From: Sedimentibacter acidaminivorans
GTDB lineage: Bacteria > Bacillota > Clostridia > Tissierellales > Sedimentibacteraceae
Direction: 5' to 3'
Assembly (NCBI RefSeq): GCF_017873955.1
Contig: NZ_JAGGKS010000002.1
Span: forward strand, 124,001-188,000
DNA: 64,000 bases
Positions 9,644-18,700 of this stretch are shown in pieces (the first letter of the stretch is position 1; each line of letters begins with the position of its first letter). The position numbers were made by a program, and so were the translations under genes. Below the pieces are notes generated by a model. It was not told the DNA's origin, did no database searches, and saw nothing but the letters and a program-made list of their open reading frames with translations.

Positions 9644-9659
9644 GTTAGCTTATGCTAAC
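9644..9659. promoter_or_regulatory. Palindromic metal-box-like operator between feoA and feoB
   Basis: GTTAGC-TTAT-GCTAAC, a perfect 6-4-6 dyad. It has the same half-sites and spacing as the core of the 42-bp palindrome upstream of the first feoA gene. Confidence 0.65.
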
Positions 9660-9680
9660 TCATTTTTAAAAATATCTACT

Positions 9681-9902
9681 TTATTCAACTTCAATTAAAT
9701 TCGCATCTTCCATCCTAAGAGAAAGTTCATAACCTCTAACCGTAATTTCTAATGGATCACCTAAAGGTGCTACTTTTCTTACATATACCTCTGTTCCTTT
9801 AGTTATTCCCATATCCATTATCCTTCTCTTTACTGCACCTTCACCTAAAAGCTTAACAATTTTAACTGTATTGCCACATACTGTTGTTTTTAGTGTTTTC
9901 AT
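9681..9902 (-). CDS. feoA: FeoA family protein (second copy)
   Basis: A 73-residue SH3-like FeoA protein with the typical GEGAVKRRIMDMGITKG and TEVYVRKVAPLGDPLEI segments. FeoA is a small cytosolic partner of FeoB. It lies 21 nt after the other feoA gene and 50 nt before feoB. It is the more canonical of the two copies. Confidence 0.9.
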   Translation of the reverse strand: MKTLKTTVCGNTVKIVKLLGEGAVKRRIMDMGITKGTEVYVRKVAPLGDPLEITVRGYELSLRMEDANLIEVE

Positions 9903-9923
9903 TATTACCTCCGCCTATAATAT

Positions 9924-10133
9924 TTAAACCAATATTCTGTTAGCTATTTTCTTATCTAATGCAACTCTTGTATCTTTAACTACAATTATAATATTTCCAC
10001 CATTATCAGATACAATAGTTACATTTTCACCCAATACAAAACCTAAACTTTCTAAATGTTTTTTCGTATCATCTTTACCCAATATTTTCTTAATAGTCAT
10101 GCTTTCTCCTACCTTAGCCATTGTCAGCGGCAT
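9924..10133 (-). CDS. feoA: FeoA family protein (first copy)
   Basis: A 69-residue FeoA-like protein: LTMAKVGESMTIKKILG, then KKHLESLGFVLGENVTI and a C-terminal RVALDKKIANRILV. It is more diverged than its downstream neighbour. Tandem feoA genes ahead of feoB are common in Clostridia. It is first in the operon, directly behind the promoter and large palindrome. Confidence 0.88.
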   Translation of the reverse strand: MPLTMAKVGESMTIKKILGKDDTKKHLESLGFVLGENVTIVSDNGGNIIIVVKDTRVALDKKIANRILV

Positions 10134-10153
10134 AATAAACTCCTTTCAATAAA

Positions 10154-10195
10154 AAACTATCATTAAGTTAGCAATTGCTAACTTAATGATAGTTT
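10154..10195. promoter_or_regulatory. Perfect 42-bp palindrome, feo operator
   Basis: Both 21-nt arms match without mismatch; the core is GTTAGC-AATT-GCTAAC (10167-10182). It begins at the -10 element and covers the start region of the feo transcript, a classic repressor position. A further GTTAGC half-site lies in the promoter spacer. Confidence 0.8.
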
Positions 10196-10219
10196 ACCAC
10201 TGCTAACTAGCTTTGTCAA
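10191..10219 (-). promoter_or_regulatory. feo operon promoter
   Basis: On the minus strand TTGACA (10219-10214), a 17-nt spacer, TAAACT (10196-10191). Confidence 0.8.
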
Positions 10220-10236
10220 TATCTTTTTTTATGAAT

Positions 10237-10275
10237 TTTATAAAAGACCTACGTTCCTCGTAGGTCTTTTATAAA
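10237..10275 (-). terminator. Terminator downstream of the amidase gene
   Basis: A 17-bp perfect stem with loop AGGAA (minus strand). The stem itself ends in an AT-rich tract. Confidence 0.75.
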
Positions 10276-10280
10276 TAACT

Positions 10281-11033
10281 TTATTCGACAATATAATTAG
10301 CAGATACATACCCAATTGTTCCATTGTAATCTACATTGTACCAATCTCCTGATTGGCCTAAAATAGTTAGTGTTGAACCATTAGGTGCCATTGCAATTAC
10401 CGGAGAATTTAGAGATGGTCCGCTTCTTATATTTAAATAACCACTTTGAAGTGTAACAGTTCCCATCCTTCTTGGTTGTTGAATTCCATTTTGAGGTATG
10501 TTGCTTTGCATGTTAAAGTATTCTACAAGTGATTGTACTAAAGCCTGTGCTATTAAATCAACATTATTTTTAATCCAAGTTGCATCTTCTACATTATCGT
10601 GATATGCAACTTCTATTAAAGAAGATGGGGCTTTAGTTCTTGACACTTCTCCTAAAGTTGTTGTAGGTAATGTTTGAACTAACTCTGGATTTGGATAAAT
10701 ATTTCTAAAGTTTTGTGCCATAATTTCTGCAGCCCTTTTACCATTTGAACTTCCTGGGTAATAAAACACAACTACGCCCCTATTCTGTCCTGCTTGACCT
10801 TCTCCAGAAGCATTTGAATGTATGGCTAAGTGAAAATCATAATTTCCTGCATTTGACTGTCTAATTGATGAACCAGCTGTCATATCAGGTGTATTTCTTG
10901 TAAATTCAATTCCTACAGATTGTAAATACGGAACCATAGCATCCGCTATTAAATTCATATATTGCTCTTCATTTCCCCCATTTACATACTCATTAAATTG
11001 CTGTGTAGATGGACTTAAATATATCGTAGGCAT
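10281..11033 (-). CDS. N-acetylmuramoyl-L-alanine amidase (Amidase_3) with SH3 domain
   Basis: A 250-residue peptidoglycan amidase without a signal peptide. Residues 1-185 are an Amidase_3-like catalytic domain with Glu22/23 (NEEQYMN), His72 (HLAIHSN) and the catalytic-type Glu in SSLIEVAYHDN. Residues about 190-250 form a bacterial SH3 domain (LNIRSGPS...GWYNVDYNG). The first zinc histidine of canonical enzymes (DPGHGG) is missing; LSPSTQ stands in its place. The start at 11033 is set by GGAGG; upstream in-frame ATGs would contain that site. With no secretion signal it may act in the mother cell or be released by lysis. Confidence 0.8.
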   Translation of the reverse strand: MPTIYLSPSTQQFNEYVNGGNEEQYMNLIADAMVPYLQSVGIEFTRNTPDMTAGSSIRQSNAGNYDFHLAIHSNASGEGQAGQNRGVVVFYYPGSSNGKRAAEIMAQNFRNIYPNPELVQTLPTTTLGEVSRTKAPSSLIEVAYHDNVEDATWIKNNVDLIAQALVQSLVEYFNMQSNIPQNGIQQPRRMGTVTLQSGYLNIRSGPSLNSPVIAMAPNGSTLTILGQSGDWYNVDYNGTIGYVSANYIVE

Positions 11034-11050
11034 GTCAACCTCCATTATCA

Positions 11051-11097
11051 TAAATTTAGCATTAAATTGCTGATTAATTTATTTTATGCTAAATTTA
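11051..11097 (-). repeat. 12-bp perfect inverted repeat in the amidase leader
   Basis: TAAATTTAGCAT (11051-11062) and ATGCTAAATTTA (11086-11097) can fold the amidase leader into a hairpin that ends just before the GGAGG. It could affect translation or be an operator. Confidence 0.5.
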
Positions 11098-11130
11098 ACA
11101 ATCAGTTCTCATATATTAATTATAATTAAA

Positions 11131-11167
11131 AAAACTACAAATTTCCTTGCGTTCAATTTGTAGTTTT
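11131..11167 (-). terminator. Terminator of the degV gene
   Basis: On the minus strand AAAACTACAAATT pairs with AATTTGTAGTTTT around an 11-nt loop, followed by a T-run. Confidence 0.85.
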
Positions 11168-11199
11168 CATTAATTAAATTTTAATTTATTTTTTCTATT

Positions 11200-12069
11200 T
11201 TATCTATTCGTCCCAATATAAAATAGAGCTACAGTTCCAGGGCCTGAGTGAGCTCCTATTACAGGGTCTACATAATTTATCACAACATCCTTGATATTTA
11301 GCTTGCTCTGTACTAATTCTTTAACATATTCCGCATCTTCTATACAATCTCCATGAGATATAAAAACTGTTTGTTCCTGGGATCTAATGCAGGTTTTTTG
11401 CATTTCCTTAACCAATTCATTAAGAGAATTTTTCCTGCCTCTTACTTTTCCTACAGGAACCAATTTTCCTTCATCATCCACATGTAGAATTGGTTTAATT
11501 GAAAGAGCTGTACCAACTATAGCAGTAGTAGCTGAAATACGACCTCCTCTTTTAAGGAAAAATAAGTCATCAACAGTAAACCAATGACATAAATTCAATC
11601 TGTTTTGTAAAACCCAATCCTTAACCTCATCAATCGTTTTTCCTTCTTTCCTTTGCTTAGCAGCATAATAAACAAGTAAACCCTCCCCCATGGAAGCAGC
11701 TAGCGTATCAACGGAATATATCTTTCTATCTGGATATTTCTCTTTAAGTTTTTCACCCATTATAGAAGCTGTATTATAAGTACCACTCAAAGCAGAAGAA
11801 AATCCAAGATAAAGAACATCTTTTCCATTACTCAATATACTTTCAAAAACTTCCTCGCAAGCTGACATATTAACTGTGGAAGTAGTCATAGCTTTTCCAT
11901 CTCTCATCATATGATAAAATTTGCCTATATCCGTTTTTTCACCTTTTATGTAGCTTGAATATTCTTTACCATCTAATATAAAAAACAATGAAATTATATG
12001 TATTCTATATTCCTCAATTAACTCTTCTGTAAGATTTGCTGATGAATCTGTTACAATTTCGTAATTCAT
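11200..12069 (-). CDS. DegV family fatty-acid-binding protein
   Basis: A 289-residue DegV/EDD-fold protein. It begins EIVTDSSANL, has the TSTVNMSA loop and DTLAASMGEGLLVYYAA, and ends with VIGAHSGPGTVALFY. Family members bind fatty acids; FakB proteins hand them to the kinase FakA. No fakA is visible here, so a FakB role is not established. It has its own promoter and terminator. Confidence 0.9.
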   Translation of the reverse strand: MNYEIVTDSSANLTEELIEEYRIHIISLFFILDGKEYSSYIKGEKTDIGKFYHMMRDGKAMTTSTVNMSACEEVFESILSNGKDVLYLGFSSALSGTYNTASIMGEKLKEKYPDRKIYSVDTLAASMGEGLLVYYAAKQRKEGKTIDEVKDWVLQNRLNLCHWFTVDDLFFLKRGGRISATTAIVGTALSIKPILHVDDEGKLVPVGKVRGRKNSLNELVKEMQKTCIRSQEQTVFISHGDCIEDAEYVKELVQSKLNIKDVVINYVDPVIGAHSGPGTVALFYIGTNR

Positions 12070-12114
12070 GTTTTACCAATCCTCTTTTCAATTTTAATGC
12101 ATTGTATATTTAAT

Positions 12115-12143
12115 AATATAATATCATATATTTTTTTTGTCAA
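12115..12143 (-). promoter_or_regulatory. degV promoter
   Basis: TTGACA, 17-nt spacer, TATATT on the minus strand (12143 to 12115). Confidence 0.75.
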
Positions 12144-12234
12144 CTTATTTATAACTATTTACCACAATTTATCCTATTTCGCATTATAAAACATATACTA
12201 ATTATATAGAATGTATTGGAAAGGGGTATTATTT

Positions 12235-13038
12235 ATGATAAAAAAAGCACACTCTTTTTTTAACCAAAAAATATTGGTTATCATATTTATATTCTGCATA
12301 TTTGTTGCATGTTTTTCATTGATGAAAAATGCATCAAATAAAATTACTTTTTCAAATGTAGAGATATTTAAAGATATTAATGTAGAATCTGTTATGAATA
12401 CATGTGAGAAATTTGATGTTGCTGCTTATTATCCCGTCACAAAAAATAAAAAGGTTAATAAAGAATTAAAAGCCCTTGTAGATATGCACATTAATAAACT
12501 AGAATATGATGCTAAATACTATATACCTAAAAATTTAGATGATAAATTAAATTTACTAATTGAATATAAAGTGGAAAAAGCAAATAATGATATTGCATCT
12601 TTTATATTTAAAACTAACTATTCACAAGGCAAATCATTTATTCGTTCTGATATTTTTACAATGACATATAATTTGCATTCTGGCAAAAAATTATATCTCA
12701 ATAATTTTTTTAATGAAAAAAGCAACTATATTTATGAGTTAAGTGAAATATCAAAAGATTATCTCAAAAGCATAAACGATATAGATAAAAAAATTGTAAA
12801 TTGGTTTATTGATGACATAAACACAAGTTTTCAATATAGTTTTGATGGATATAGCTTTTCCAGCTCACATTTAACAATTTATTTTAACTCAAATAAAATT
12901 TCATCTAACCTTAGTAATGTTTTTGAAGTTAAAATACCATGGGAAAATATAAAACATTTACTTAAGAGTAATGTATACACTGCTGTACGAAAAGGGCAAG
13001 CCGTGGTTAACAACCACGGCTTGAGGCAAAAAATTTAA
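12235..13038 (+). CDS. Membrane-anchored DUF4163/DUF3298-like protein, function unknown
   Basis: A 267-residue protein with one N-terminal membrane segment (about residues 12-32) and an outside domain resembling the DUF4163/DUF3298 region found in PdaC and RsiV. The features are a KFDVAAYYPV start, a long middle helix, TYNLHSGKKLYLNNFF and FSSSHLTIYF. No deacetylase domain follows. The start at 12235 is chosen for AAGGGG eight bases upstream. The last 15 or so codons read through a GC-rich perfect hairpin and look unlike the rest, so the C-terminus may have been replaced by inserted sequence. Function is unknown. Confidence 0.65.
   Translation: MIKKAHSFFNQKILVIIFIFCIFVACFSLMKNASNKITFSNVEIFKDINVESVMNTCEKFDVAAYYPVTKNKKVNKELKALVDMHINKLEYDAKYYIPKNLDDKLNLLIEYKVEKANNDIASFIFKTNYSQGKSFIRSDIFTMTYNLHSGKKLYLNNFFNEKSNYIYELSEISKDYLKSINDIDKKIVNWFIDDINTSFQYSFDGYSFSSSHLTIYFNSNKISSNLSNVFEVKIPWENIKHLLKSNVYTAVRKGQAVVNNHGLRQKI
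12997..13023. repeat. GC-rich perfect hairpin at the 3' end of the preceding gene
   Basis: CAAGCCGTGGTT (12997-13008), AAC loop, AACCACGGCTTG (13012-13023). Its base composition stands out from the surroundings. It may be a remnant of a mobile-element end (IS200/IS605 elements carry such hairpins) or a terminator inside the coding region. Confidence 0.55.
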
Positions 13039-13099
13039 GAGGCATTTATAAATTTTCATTTACAAATGTACTTTTATTATACTACCTTTTTCAAATTTT

Positions 13100-13657
13100 T
13101 CAATTATTTTTTTCATTTTTTAACTTTATATGATTTTTTAAATATTCTTCTCTCAACATTGACATTAAATGAAGGTCAAAATACTGATTGTTTTTTTTCG
13201 CTGCATTCCGCATTATTCCCTCATATTTAAACCCTAACTCTAGATATAAATGTGATGCCCTTTTGTTATTTGGATAATGGTCTAGTGTAACTCTTTGCAT
13301 TTCAAGAACTTCAAAACAGTAACTAAGCAATACTTCCATTAATTCCCTGCCATAACCTTTTCCTAAGCTATTTTTATCTCCAATATATATTCGAGTAATA
13401 TCAATAGAATTAAAACTATTATCTATTTTTGAAAGATAAACCCTTCCTATTGGTTCATTTTTAGTTTTTAACATTATAGTATACAGTTCTTTAGATTTGT
13501 CTTTTTCTCTTTCTTTCATTTCATTTACAATATCATTATAACATTGAGAATCATTAATATTTAAAAACTCTTTAATAAAATCTTGTTTTTCCCATTCCTC
13601 AAAATATCTACAATCTTCCTCTACTGTCTTTCTAAGATATAAATTGTTTGATTCCAT
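13100..13657 (-). CDS. GNAT family N-acetyltransferase
   Basis: A 185-residue RimJ/RimL-type acetyltransferase. It starts NLYLRKTVEEDCRYFEEWE, has the acetyl-CoA site GKGYGRELMEVLLSYCF, and ends with the conserved NKRASHLYLELGFKYEG stretch. The start ATG (13657) is five bases behind GGAGG. It follows spoIVFB by 29 nt and may share its transcript. Substrate unknown. Confidence 0.85.
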   Translation of the reverse strand: MESNNLYLRKTVEEDCRYFEEWEKQDFIKEFLNINDSQCYNDIVNEMKEREKDKSKELYTIMLKTKNEPIGRVYLSKIDNSFNSIDITRIYIGDKNSLGKGYGRELMEVLLSYCFEVLEMQRVTLDHYPNNKRASHLYLELGFKYEGIMRNAAKKNNQYFDLHLMSMLREEYLKNHIKLKNEKNN

Positions 13658-13686
13658 TTTATCCTCCAAGTAAATTAAAAATATGA

Positions 13687-14211
13687 TTATCTTTTTCTAA
13701 ACTTTTTATAGTAATTATATTTTATACTTTTTTCAAACAGATATCTATTTTCTTCCATTATACCTCTTACTGCCATTATTATCAATACGAAATAAAACCA
13801 ATCTTGACGGATATAAATAATTACTGAAAAACACACTATAAAGAAGCAATTTGTCATTATCATATATCTGCTTACCGAAATTCCGTCAAGTATTTTTTCT
13901 AATATTGCCTTGCATATATTACCACCATCTAGAGGAATAACTGGAATCATGTTAACCACAGCCAAAAAAATATTAATATCGGCAAAATCATTATAATCTG
14001 TATCTGCTAAAATAAAAAACATAACCAAATTTAAGAAAGGACCTGAAAAAAATAACAAGATTTTATTACCAAGTTTTATAGATTCTAAGTTCGCATTCAA
14101 ATTAAATCCAAATAATGTTATTTTGATTCGTTGAAATTTAATTTTTAAAATTACTGCCGCAACCAAATGTCCAACTTCATGAATAGTAAGAGCAATGACT
14201 ATTAATACCAA
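13687..14211 (-). CDS. spoIVFB: SpoIVFB-like site-2 metalloprotease (short form)
   Basis: A 174-residue M50 intramembrane protease. The zinc motif HEVGH is at residues 11-15 and the second motif NMIPVIPLDGG (Asp ligand) follows after two membrane helices. Known SpoIVFB proteins are about 280 residues, so the N-terminal membrane helix and the C-terminal CBS domain seem reduced or absent. The start is a TTG behind GAGGAA; an in-frame stop lies just upstream, so no longer N-terminus exists. It follows spoIVFA by 15 nt. The expected role is mother-cell cleavage of pro-sigma-K, encoded at 55.2 kb. Confidence 0.8.
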   Translation of the reverse strand: MVLIVIALTIHEVGHLVAAVILKIKFQRIKITLFGFNLNANLESIKLGNKILLFFSGPFLNLVMFFILADTDYNDFADINIFLAVVNMIPVIPLDGGNICKAILEKILDGISVSRYMIMTNCFFIVCFSVIIYIRQDWFYFVLIIMAVRGIMEENRYLFEKSIKYNYYKKFRKR

Positions 14212-14226
14212 GATTTCCTCACATAA

Positions 14227-14859
14227 TTAATCGCTTATCTCGAATAATTTTGAAGGATTTAAAGATTCACCATTTTCCCATACTTCCAAATGGAGTATTT
14301 TATTATCTTCACTTAAAGCCCCTATAATGTCACCTTTGGAAATTTGGTCTCCCTTACTCACTAACGTTTCATTGATTTTTCCATATATTATTTTTTTATC
14401 TCTTTCTTGAACAACAACATAATTAGATAACTTTTCATTGTTTCCAACAAGTACTACTGTTCCTTCAGAAATAGATTTAACTGCTTGAGTGTTAGATATT
14501 ATATCTACTCCATGGTTGTAATATGAAGTATTATCTTCTTCGGATAATCCATATTCCTTATATATTTTCCCATCTACTGGTGCAGTATATTCGTTATCTT
14601 TTTTGGACAAAAAAGGTATTTTATCCCGTACTCCTATTACTACATTTTTAAATGCACCCGTAATTGTTGACGGATCAATGTTCTCAGAAAGTTTTTCTTC
14701 TGTAACACTGATAAATTGTTTAGAAAAACTTGAGTCCATTTGTTTTGTAAGTATAACTAACGCTACAAGAATTATACTAAAACCTACCTGTATTGCTAAC
14801 TTTTTATTAAACATTTCCTTTCTTTTTATACCAATCTTTCTTTTTGTTAATTTATTCAT
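14227..14859 (-). CDS. spoIVFA: SpoIVFA-like M23-domain protein
   Basis: A 210-residue protein with a cytoplasmic N-terminus, one membrane segment (about residues 20-40) and an outside M23/LytM-like domain (GKIYKEYGLSEEDNTSYYNHGVDI, then ILHLEVWENGESLNPSKL). The peptidase metal site is incomplete, as in SpoIVFA, which acts as a regulator holding SpoIVFB in check until engulfment is complete. ATG 14859 follows a GGGGTGGGTG ribosome site. Its position before the M50 gene supports the name. Confidence 0.8.
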   Translation of the reverse strand: MNKLTKRKIGIKRKEMFNKKLAIQVGFSIILVALVILTKQMDSSFSKQFISVTEEKLSENIDPSTITGAFKNVVIGVRDKIPFLSKKDNEYTAPVDGKIYKEYGLSEEDNTSYYNHGVDIISNTQAVKSISEGTVVLVGNNEKLSNYVVVQERDKKIIYGKINETLVSKGDQISKGDIIGALSEDNKILHLEVWENGESLNPSKLFEISD

Positions 14860-14910
14860 TTCACCCACCCCTTCCCTATAGTTTATTTAAATATTACAAG
14901 CTTTATTACT

Positions 14911-14948
14911 AAATAAAAAACTTTTGCAATTGCAAAAGTTTTTTATTT
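14911..14948. terminator. 38-bp perfect palindromic terminator between the MinD-like gene and spoIVFA
   Basis: An uninterrupted palindrome centred on GCAATTGC, with A6/T6 flanks, which can terminate in both directions. It probably separates the cell-shape transcript from spoIVFA-spoIVFB. Confidence 0.75.
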
Positions 14949-15001
14949 TAGTAATATTATTCATATACCAACTAATTACGACAAACTAATCAAAATACAC
15001 A

Positions 15002-15712
15002 TTAGTCAATGAAACTCAATTTATTAGCAATAGAATCAATTGCACTATTAAACGAGTTGGTATCTTTATTAAATATAAAGTTATAGTCTGCATCACCATA
15101 TTTATTTTCCTCTTCAATAACAGACATAATTTCTTTATCCAACATTTTGTTCATATCCTTTATTTTGAGCATAGTTCCTTTACTAGCATTCTTTTTATTA
15201 TATCTATTTATGATAAAGCTCTCTTGTAATTCAAACTTTTTCGCTATATCAGAAGCGTTGTTTATTTCTTTCACTGCAGAAAAATCATTATTATTTATAA
15301 CAATTATCTTTTCTATTTTTGTAAAATCTAAATAGTAGCTTGATGATAATCCATTTACATCAATTATTAAAATATCATATTTATCTTTTGCTTCGGTAAT
15401 CAATCTTGAAAAGCTATCTTTTTTAATATTATCTATTTTATTCAAAACTCTTGGATAAGGGATAATACATAAGTTATCAGATATATTAATTACAGCTTGT
15501 TCCATAGAACAAGTTCCATCAAATACATCTTTAATATCATAAATTATATCTTCATCAACTTTAAAATACTCTGCAATTTTTTTATTACCGTTTGCCAAGT
15601 CTATTACCAATACTCGTTTACCTCTATTCGATAACTCAATTCCTGTTTTAATTCCAATTATAGTTTTTCCAATACAACTCTTATCTGAACTAAATAAAAC
15701 TACACTACCCAT
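15002..15712 (-). CDS. MinD/ParA-like ATPase
   Basis: A 236-residue deviant-Walker P-loop protein. The Walker A region reads SDKSCIGKT instead of KGGVGKT, keeping the signature lysine (Lys11) and GKT. DILIIDVNG is the Walker B. The C-terminus lacks a clear amphipathic membrane-targeting helix, and no minC or minE is next to it. It follows the PBP2 gene by 45 nt, where minCD is often found in Clostridia. It is a strongly diverged MinD or a related positioning ATPase. Confidence 0.7.
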   Translation of the reverse strand: MGSVVLFSSDKSCIGKTIIGIKTGIELSNRGKRVLVIDLANGNKKIAEYFKVDEDIIYDIKDVFDGTCSMEQAVINISDNLCIIPYPRVLNKIDNIKKDSFSRLITEAKDKYDILIIDVNGLSSSYYLDFTKIEKIIVINNNDFSAVKEINNASDIAKKFELQESFIINRYNKKNASKGTMLKIKDMNKMLDKEIMSVIEEENKYGDADYNFIFNKDTNSFNSAIDSIANKLSFID

Positions 15713-15757
15713 CTAAAACACCTCCAAAAATAATTCTTCAACAGTAATGTTCACCTA

Positions 15758-18700
15758 TTATTCATTTTCATCGTAAAACTTTAAATATTCTCCTATTACA
15801 TCTCTCACAATAGGTGTAGGGTATCTTCCTGAACCACCCTGAAACAATACACAAGCTACTGCAATTTGTGGGTCATCGTATGGTGCAAATGCTACGTACC
15901 ATGCAAATTCATCATATGACTCTCCTGTTTCTGGATTTATGCCCTCTTTTTGTGCTGTTCCTGTTTTGCTGCCTACTACTACAGGAAAATTAGAATACGG
16001 ACTAGCACTATCTGCTTCAGAAACCATACGCATTCCTTTTTTCAAAACATCTAAGTTACTATAGTCTTTAAGAACAATGCGTTCTGATTTACGCAAAGGT
16101 ACATAATCAGTATCCTCTCCATTGTACTTTTTTAGTCCTTTAACTACGCTTACATTTCTTTTATACCCACCATTAGAAATAATCGAAATATAATTTGCCA
16201 TCTGAATAGTTGTATATGAGTTATTACCTTGACCGATACTAATATTTAAGTTATCACCTGAATTCCACACAGCCTGATTGATATATGAATACTTAATTAT
16301 ATCAACTAATGGTACTCCGTTATCATTTGTCTTATCAGGATTTAATCTCAAGGCTTTCAATCCATCATAAACGCTACCTCTAGTCATAACCTCTTCTCTA
16401 TCTATCCAGCTAACTATTTCTTCGACAATTTCATTCTTCATGCTTTCATCGATTTTATATCCATCTTCTAAATATCTTTGTATATTCGCTTCTAAAAACA
16501 ACCTCAAATAAACTCTTATGTTTACTTTTTTACCTTCAATACTAGGAACACCGCCTGAAGATTCTTGTGGTATAGCTATCTCAATTCCTGTTTTACCATT
16601 TAACCCTACTTTATCAGCTGCTTCTATTATGTCTTCCACATCAACCTTTACAGTATGTTTTTGATTTGTAGCAAGATTTTCTCCTAATACCGTTGTATAA
16701 AAATAAAAATTACAAGAATCTCTTATTGCTTCATACATATTTTCATATCCATGTGCACCACCAAACATATTGTATATCCAACAGCTAAAGTATCTATCCC
16801 CTACTTTTTCGGTTCCTGCACAGTAAACTTTAGTATTTGGGTCTACTCCTTTCTCAAGAGCGGCTAAAGCAGTAACCATTTTAAATGTAGAGCCAGGTTG
16901 TATGGCAGTTAGCAATGATATATTGTACAAAGGTTTAGGTGCCAATGGATCTTTAGAATCATTCAGGAGACTACTCCAATCCTCGCTTGATATACCTGTT
17001 GAAAACATATTCAAATCGTAAGAAGGATAGTTTGCCAAAGCTAAAACTTCACCTGTTTTAACATCAAGTGCAACCAAAGCACCTGATGTCGCATTTTTAT
17101 AAGCATCTTTAAAAGTGAAATCACCCCATTCACTCTCATAAACTCCGCCTGTTTGAATAAGTTCAAGCCCTTTTTCCAAAGATTCTTCAGCTTTTTTTTG
17201 AAGATTTATATCAAGTGTTAAATATAAATCATCTCCTGGAACAGGAGCTTGGCTTGATACTGATTTTATTGTCTTTCCAACATTATTAACCTCTACAGTC
17301 TTCTTACCTTTTTCACCCCTAAGATAATCTTCAAATTTTTCTTCAACTCCTGTTTTCCCAATTATATCATCCGGACTATACCCTTTTTCTACCACATACT
17401 CATTTATCTCGTAATCCTGCGATATTTTTCCTAAATAACCTAGAACATGTGCCGCTGAATTATATTCTGGATAATATCGAATAGGCTCTATCTCAACATT
17501 TATACCATTTAACTCATGAGATCGCTCAGATATCATAGCTACTGATTTTTCTGATATTCCATAACAAATATCTATAGGATGATATGAAACATAACTCGTC
17601 TTATTATATCTTTCTCTTATAACAAGCATATTTCTTAAGTTATAATCACTAATACTTGAATCTATTTTCAGCTTTTCTCTAAGTATATTAAACACCTGTT
17701 CTGCGGAATAACTACTTGTTTTTTCATCTAAAGAATTTAAATTATTACTTATCCATATTCTTTTATTTCTAATAGGAGTGTATTCCCAATCTGATATTGA
17801 TATATTTGGATTTTCATATTTTAACAATTCGGTTTGTGAATAATACTTCACTTTATCATCTGTTATAACATCATATAAAATATCATAATTTTTAACAGCT
17901 AATTCTTTAATTAAATCATATGCCAAAGTATTTTCACTTAAATGAAATTGATTAAAATATTTATTTTTCATTTCCTCATTATTATAAAAAAAAGTTACTA
18001 TTTGACCATCTGCCTTAAAATCAACAGGTAAATCACTATAAACTTCCTTTAGTTTTTCACACAATATACCACCTGGCATAACTATACCTGAATTAGTTTC
18101 ATAAACAGTTTGCAATAAATTATCGATAGAATTTTTCATAGTAAGTAACACAAAGTCATCTTTAGCAAGAGACAACTTAGTGATTTCTTCATATTTACTA
18201 TTTAAACTGAGTTTTAACTCCTTAAACTTATTATCTTGAACAAATGAATATTTAACTAACTTAATATTGCTTATAAGATTCTTTGATTTCAAGAATTCGT
18301 AAGACAATCTTCTAATTTTTGAATTTGAAAACAAATTGAATATGTATTTATTTTCCTTTAATAATAAATCTATTACTGTTTGATTAGGGTCGTTATTTAC
18401 ATTAATATCATATTTCAAAAGCCATATTTTAATTGGATTAGTCTCATCAGCCTTATCTTCTTTATTAATTTGGCTAATGTTACCATTTTGTTTTTGATTA
18501 TTTATTTCTTCAATTCCATTTGTATCACTATCCTCTATAATTTCATCAGGTCCATTGATATAAATGAATTGTCCGTTTACCAAATCAATTGGCATATCTT
18601 TTAAACTTCTTTTTAATATATTTATTACACTTTTCTTTACATTATATTTTTCCCCATAAATACTTGATTCATAAATTAGCCACTCATATAAATTTCCTTT

